DNA of 64,000 nt, taken from contig NZ_FNHX01000002.1 in the NCBI RefSeq assembly GCF_900103405.1, forward strand, positions 190,496-254,495, given 5' to 3'. Source of the DNA: Polaromonas sp. JS666 (GTDB taxonomy: Bacteria; Pseudomonadota; Gammaproteobacteria; Burkholderiales; Burkholderiaceae_C). A program made the translations under genes and the position numbers. The notes under the pieces are model-generated. The model saw only the letters and a list, made by a program, of their open reading frames with translations. It did no database searches and was not told the origin of the DNA. Shown here piece after piece: positions 62,099 to 64,000 of the stretch (position 1 is its first letter; each line of letters starts with the position of its first letter).

Positions 62099-63124
62099 TC
62101 AGGCCTTGAGCTTGAGCAAATGCACCATGACCCGCGAAGTGGTCAGGTCGAAATCGATAAAACTCGCGAGGCTGGGGCCCGAAAGCAGCGAAGACTCCCA
62201 GTGGTTCTGCTTGAGCGTTTTCTGCCAGGACTCATGGCCGGTGGCCGCCTTCACGGCCTCCAGCATTTCCGCCTGGCGCGCCTCGGCCACGTTCTGGCCG
62301 GTGAAGACACCGCGCCAGTTGGCCATGTCCACGTCCACCCCCTGCTCACGGATGGAGGGAATGCCGAACACCGTGCGCTTGGACGACACACCGATGGCGC
62401 GCAGCTTGCCGCTGGCCAGCTCGTCGGCGAATTCGCTGTAGCCCGAAATGCCGGCCGCCGCCTTGCCGCCCAGCACGGCCTGCACCACTTCGGCGCCGCC
62501 GGCAAAGGGCAGGTACACCAGTTCTTCCGGCTTGCTGCCGGCCGCGCGGGTGAACACACCGGCGAACACATGGTCCACGCCGCCGGCGGAGCCGCCCGCG
62601 ATGGGAACGTCCTTGGGATTGGCGCGCATGCGGCCGGCAAGGTCCGCAATCGTGCGCACCGGCGAATTGGCGGCGACCACCACCACGAGGTAGTCGCTGG
62701 TCAGGCGCGCGATCGGGCGGATGCGGCTCATGTCCACGGCGGGCTTTTGCAAGGCCACCGCGCCCACCATCACCATGCCGCCCATCAGCAGGGTGTTGGC
62801 GTCGCCGCTGTATTTTTCGGCATAGTAGGCCAAGCCTATGGTGCCGCCCTTGCCGCCCTTGTTTTCATACTCGATCTCATCCACCGCGCCGGCACCCACC
62901 AGCGCCGTGCCCAGGGCGCGGCCGGTCTGGTCCCAACCACCCCCGGCATTGGCCGGGATCACGATGCGCAGCTTGGGCGCCAGCTTGACCACCTTGGCTT
63001 TGGGTTGCGCGGCCGCCGGCGGCTTGGCCGCCGTCTGCGCCCACGCGGGGATGGCCCCGCCCCATGTCGCCAATCCCAGCCCTGCGAGTTTTTCCAGGGC
63101 AGCGCGTCGTTTGATGGTCAGCAT
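62099..63124 (-). CDS. Bug/TctC-type periplasmic receptor, first of the tct-like cluster
   Basis: 341-residue receptor with a double-arginine leader (IKRRAALEKLAGLGL) ending near AWAQ, then an Ala/Pro/Lys-rich linker of about 15 residues. The mature domain has LAPKLRIVIPANAGGGWDQTGRALGTALV, DEIEYENKGGKGGTIG and ALQKPAVDMSRIRPIARLTSDYLVVVVAANSP. It resembles receptors of the tripartite tricarboxylate transporter cluster and lies 25 bp after the TctA permease gene on the same strand. The WDQTGRAL variation at the ligand loop suggests it belongs to the citrate/tricarballylate-like branch (inference). Confidence 0.9.
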   Translation of the reverse strand: MLTIKRRAALEKLAGLGLATWGGAIPAWAQTAAKPPAAAQPKAKVVKLAPKLRIVIPANAGGGWDQTGRALGTALVGAGAVDEIEYENKGGKGGTIGLAYYAEKYSGDANTLLMGGMVMVGAVALQKPAVDMSRIRPIARLTSDYLVVVVAANSPVRTIADLAGRMRANPKDVPIAGGSAGGVDHVFAGVFTRAAGSKPEELVYLPFAGGAEVVQAVLGGKAAAGISGYSEFADELASGKLRAIGVSSKRTVFGIPSIREQGVDVDMANWRGVFTGQNVAEARQAEMLEAVKAATGHESWQKTLKQNHWESSLLSGPSLASFIDFDLTTSRVMVHLLKLKA

Positions 63125-63149
63125 GTCGTCTCCTTCTGTTGTTGGAACC

Positions 63150-64000
63150 TCAGCTTACAGTTTTGCTCCTCGTCCAGTATTTGGCAAGGCGTGGAAGTAC
63201 CAGTACCGCCACCACAATCACGACCAGCGTGATCGACATGGGGCGCTGGAAAAACACCATGGCGCTGCCCTCGCCTATCGACACGGCGTTGCGCAGCTGC
63301 GCCTCCGCCAGAGGGCCCAGGATCATGCCGACCACCACGGGCGCGGTGGGAAAGTCGAAACGGCGCATCAGCACGCCCAGCAATCCGATGGCATAGAGCA
63401 GGAACAAATCGAAGGCGCTCTGGCGCATGCCGTAGGCGCCCACCGTCGCGAAGATCAGGATGCCCGCATAGAGCTGCGGCTTGGGGATCTTCAGCAGCTT
63501 GACCCACAGGCCCACCATGGGCAGGTTGAGCACCAGCAGCATGACGTTGCCGATGTACAGCGAGGCGATCAGCGCCCACACCAGCGCGGCGGAGGTGGTG
63601 AACAGCTGCGGGCCGGGCTGGATGCCGTAGTTCTGGAAAGCGCCCAGCAGGATGGCCGTAGTGTTCGAGGTCGGGATGCCCAGCGTGAGCAGCGGGATCA
63701 GCGCCGCCGTCACCGTGGCGTTGTTGGCCGCCTCGGGGCCGGCCACGCCTTCGATGGCGCCCTTGCCGCCGAACTCGGACTTGATCTCGGGGCTCGCCAG
63801 TTTCTTTTCCGTGGCGTAGCTCAGGAAGGTCGGTATCTCGGTGCCGCCGGCCGGGATGCAGCCGAAAGGCGTGCCGATCGCGGTACCGCGCAGCCAGGCG
63901 GGGATGGACCGCTTCCAGTCGGCCTTGGTCATGTGCACGCGGCTGAGCTTGTTCTGGTCTTCCACCGTTTTGCCCTCGTAGAGCACGGCGTACAGCACTT
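63150..64000 (-). CDS. tctA: TctA-family tripartite tricarboxylate transporter permease, 5' end missing
   Basis: The last 283 residues of a large inner-membrane permease are visible; the start lies beyond the right edge. The family motif [21 protein letters not shown] is followed by [17 protein letters not shown], a highly conserved TctA loop, and [18 protein letters not shown]. Six hydrophobic segments follow. It would form a transporter with TctB (small, expected upstream) and the Bug receptors next to it. Full-length TctA is about 500 residues, so roughly 215 are missing. Confidence 0.92.
   Translation of the reverse strand, partial: VLYAVLYEGKTVEDQNKLSRVHMTKADWKRSIPAWLRGTAIGTPFGCIPAGGTEIPTFLSYATEKKLASPEIKSEFGGKGAIEGVAGPEAANNATVTAALIPLLTLGIPTSNTTAILLGAFQNYGIQPGPQLFTTSAALVWALIASLYIGNVMLLVLNLPMVGLWVKLLKIPKPQLYAGILIFATVGAYGMRQSAFDLFLLYAIGLLGVLMRRFDFPTAPVVVGMILGPLAEAQLRNAVSIGEGSAMVFFQRPMSITLVVIVVAVLVLPRLAKYWTRSKTVS

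Overview
The window is about 64 kb of GC-rich chromosome from a betaproteobacterium of the order Burkholderiales, most likely family Comamonadaceae (Polaromonas/Rhodoferax/Variovorax-like). Supporting signs are five Bug/TctC-type periplasmic receptors, the small Trp-rich protein family typical of Betaproteobacteria, tig-clpP-clpX-lon with a tRNA-Leu upstream of tig, and hpnCDE squalene genes. The genus is an inference from gene content. I see no insertion sequences, phage genes, CRISPR arrays or rRNA.

Left part (1-24.6 kb): a truncated putrescine/spermidine-binding lipoprotein; a FadE-type acyl-CoA dehydrogenase; a malonate-utilisation operon on the minus strand (GntR regulator, malonyl-CoA decarboxylase, Bug receptor, enoyl-CoA hydratase-like protein, malonyl-CoA synthetase) with a clear operator/promoter; lgt; a DUF4124 protein; a LysR regulator divergent from ilvD; a Trp-rich small protein; a cytochrome c; acetyl-CoA synthetase; a UPF0114 membrane protein; nhaA; class II fumarase divergent from class I fumarase; and glutamate racemase overlapping the latter by 4 bp.

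Middle (22.5-36 kb): a sulfur-looking locus is the most interesting accessory region. A LysR regulator and a Bug receptor face a plus-strand run of thiol dioxygenase, a four-rhodanese protein, a second Bug receptor, a PLP-dependent C-S lyase and a YeiH-type putative sulfate/sulfite exporter. Together these could take up an organosulfur compound, cleave it, oxidise the sulfur and export it. An oppABCDF peptide importer follows on the minus strand.

Right-centre (36-55 kb): a complete RND efflux system (outer-membrane factor, pump, adaptor) with a divergent TetR regulator and an operator nearly identical to the E. coli AcrR site; an uncharacterised acidic protein; tRNA-Gly, tRNA-Cys and tRNA-Leu in the order of the E. 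coli glyW-cysT-leuZ operon; the proteostasis block tig-clpP-clpX-lon, with a sigma-32-type promoter before lon; tRNA-Leu(UAG); and a second RND pump with adaptor but no outer-membrane factor.

Right end (55-64 kb): hpnC-hpnD-hpnE (squalene from farnesyl diphosphate), a glutathione S-transferase-like protein, a HAD phosphatase, hemH, and a tripartite tricarboxylate transporter set (two paralogous Bug receptors and a TctA permease cut by the window edge).

Many long open frames opposite real genes are high-GC shadows and were left out. Start sites were chosen by family N-termini, Shine-Dalgarno sequences and overlaps; several are shorter than the maximal open frame.
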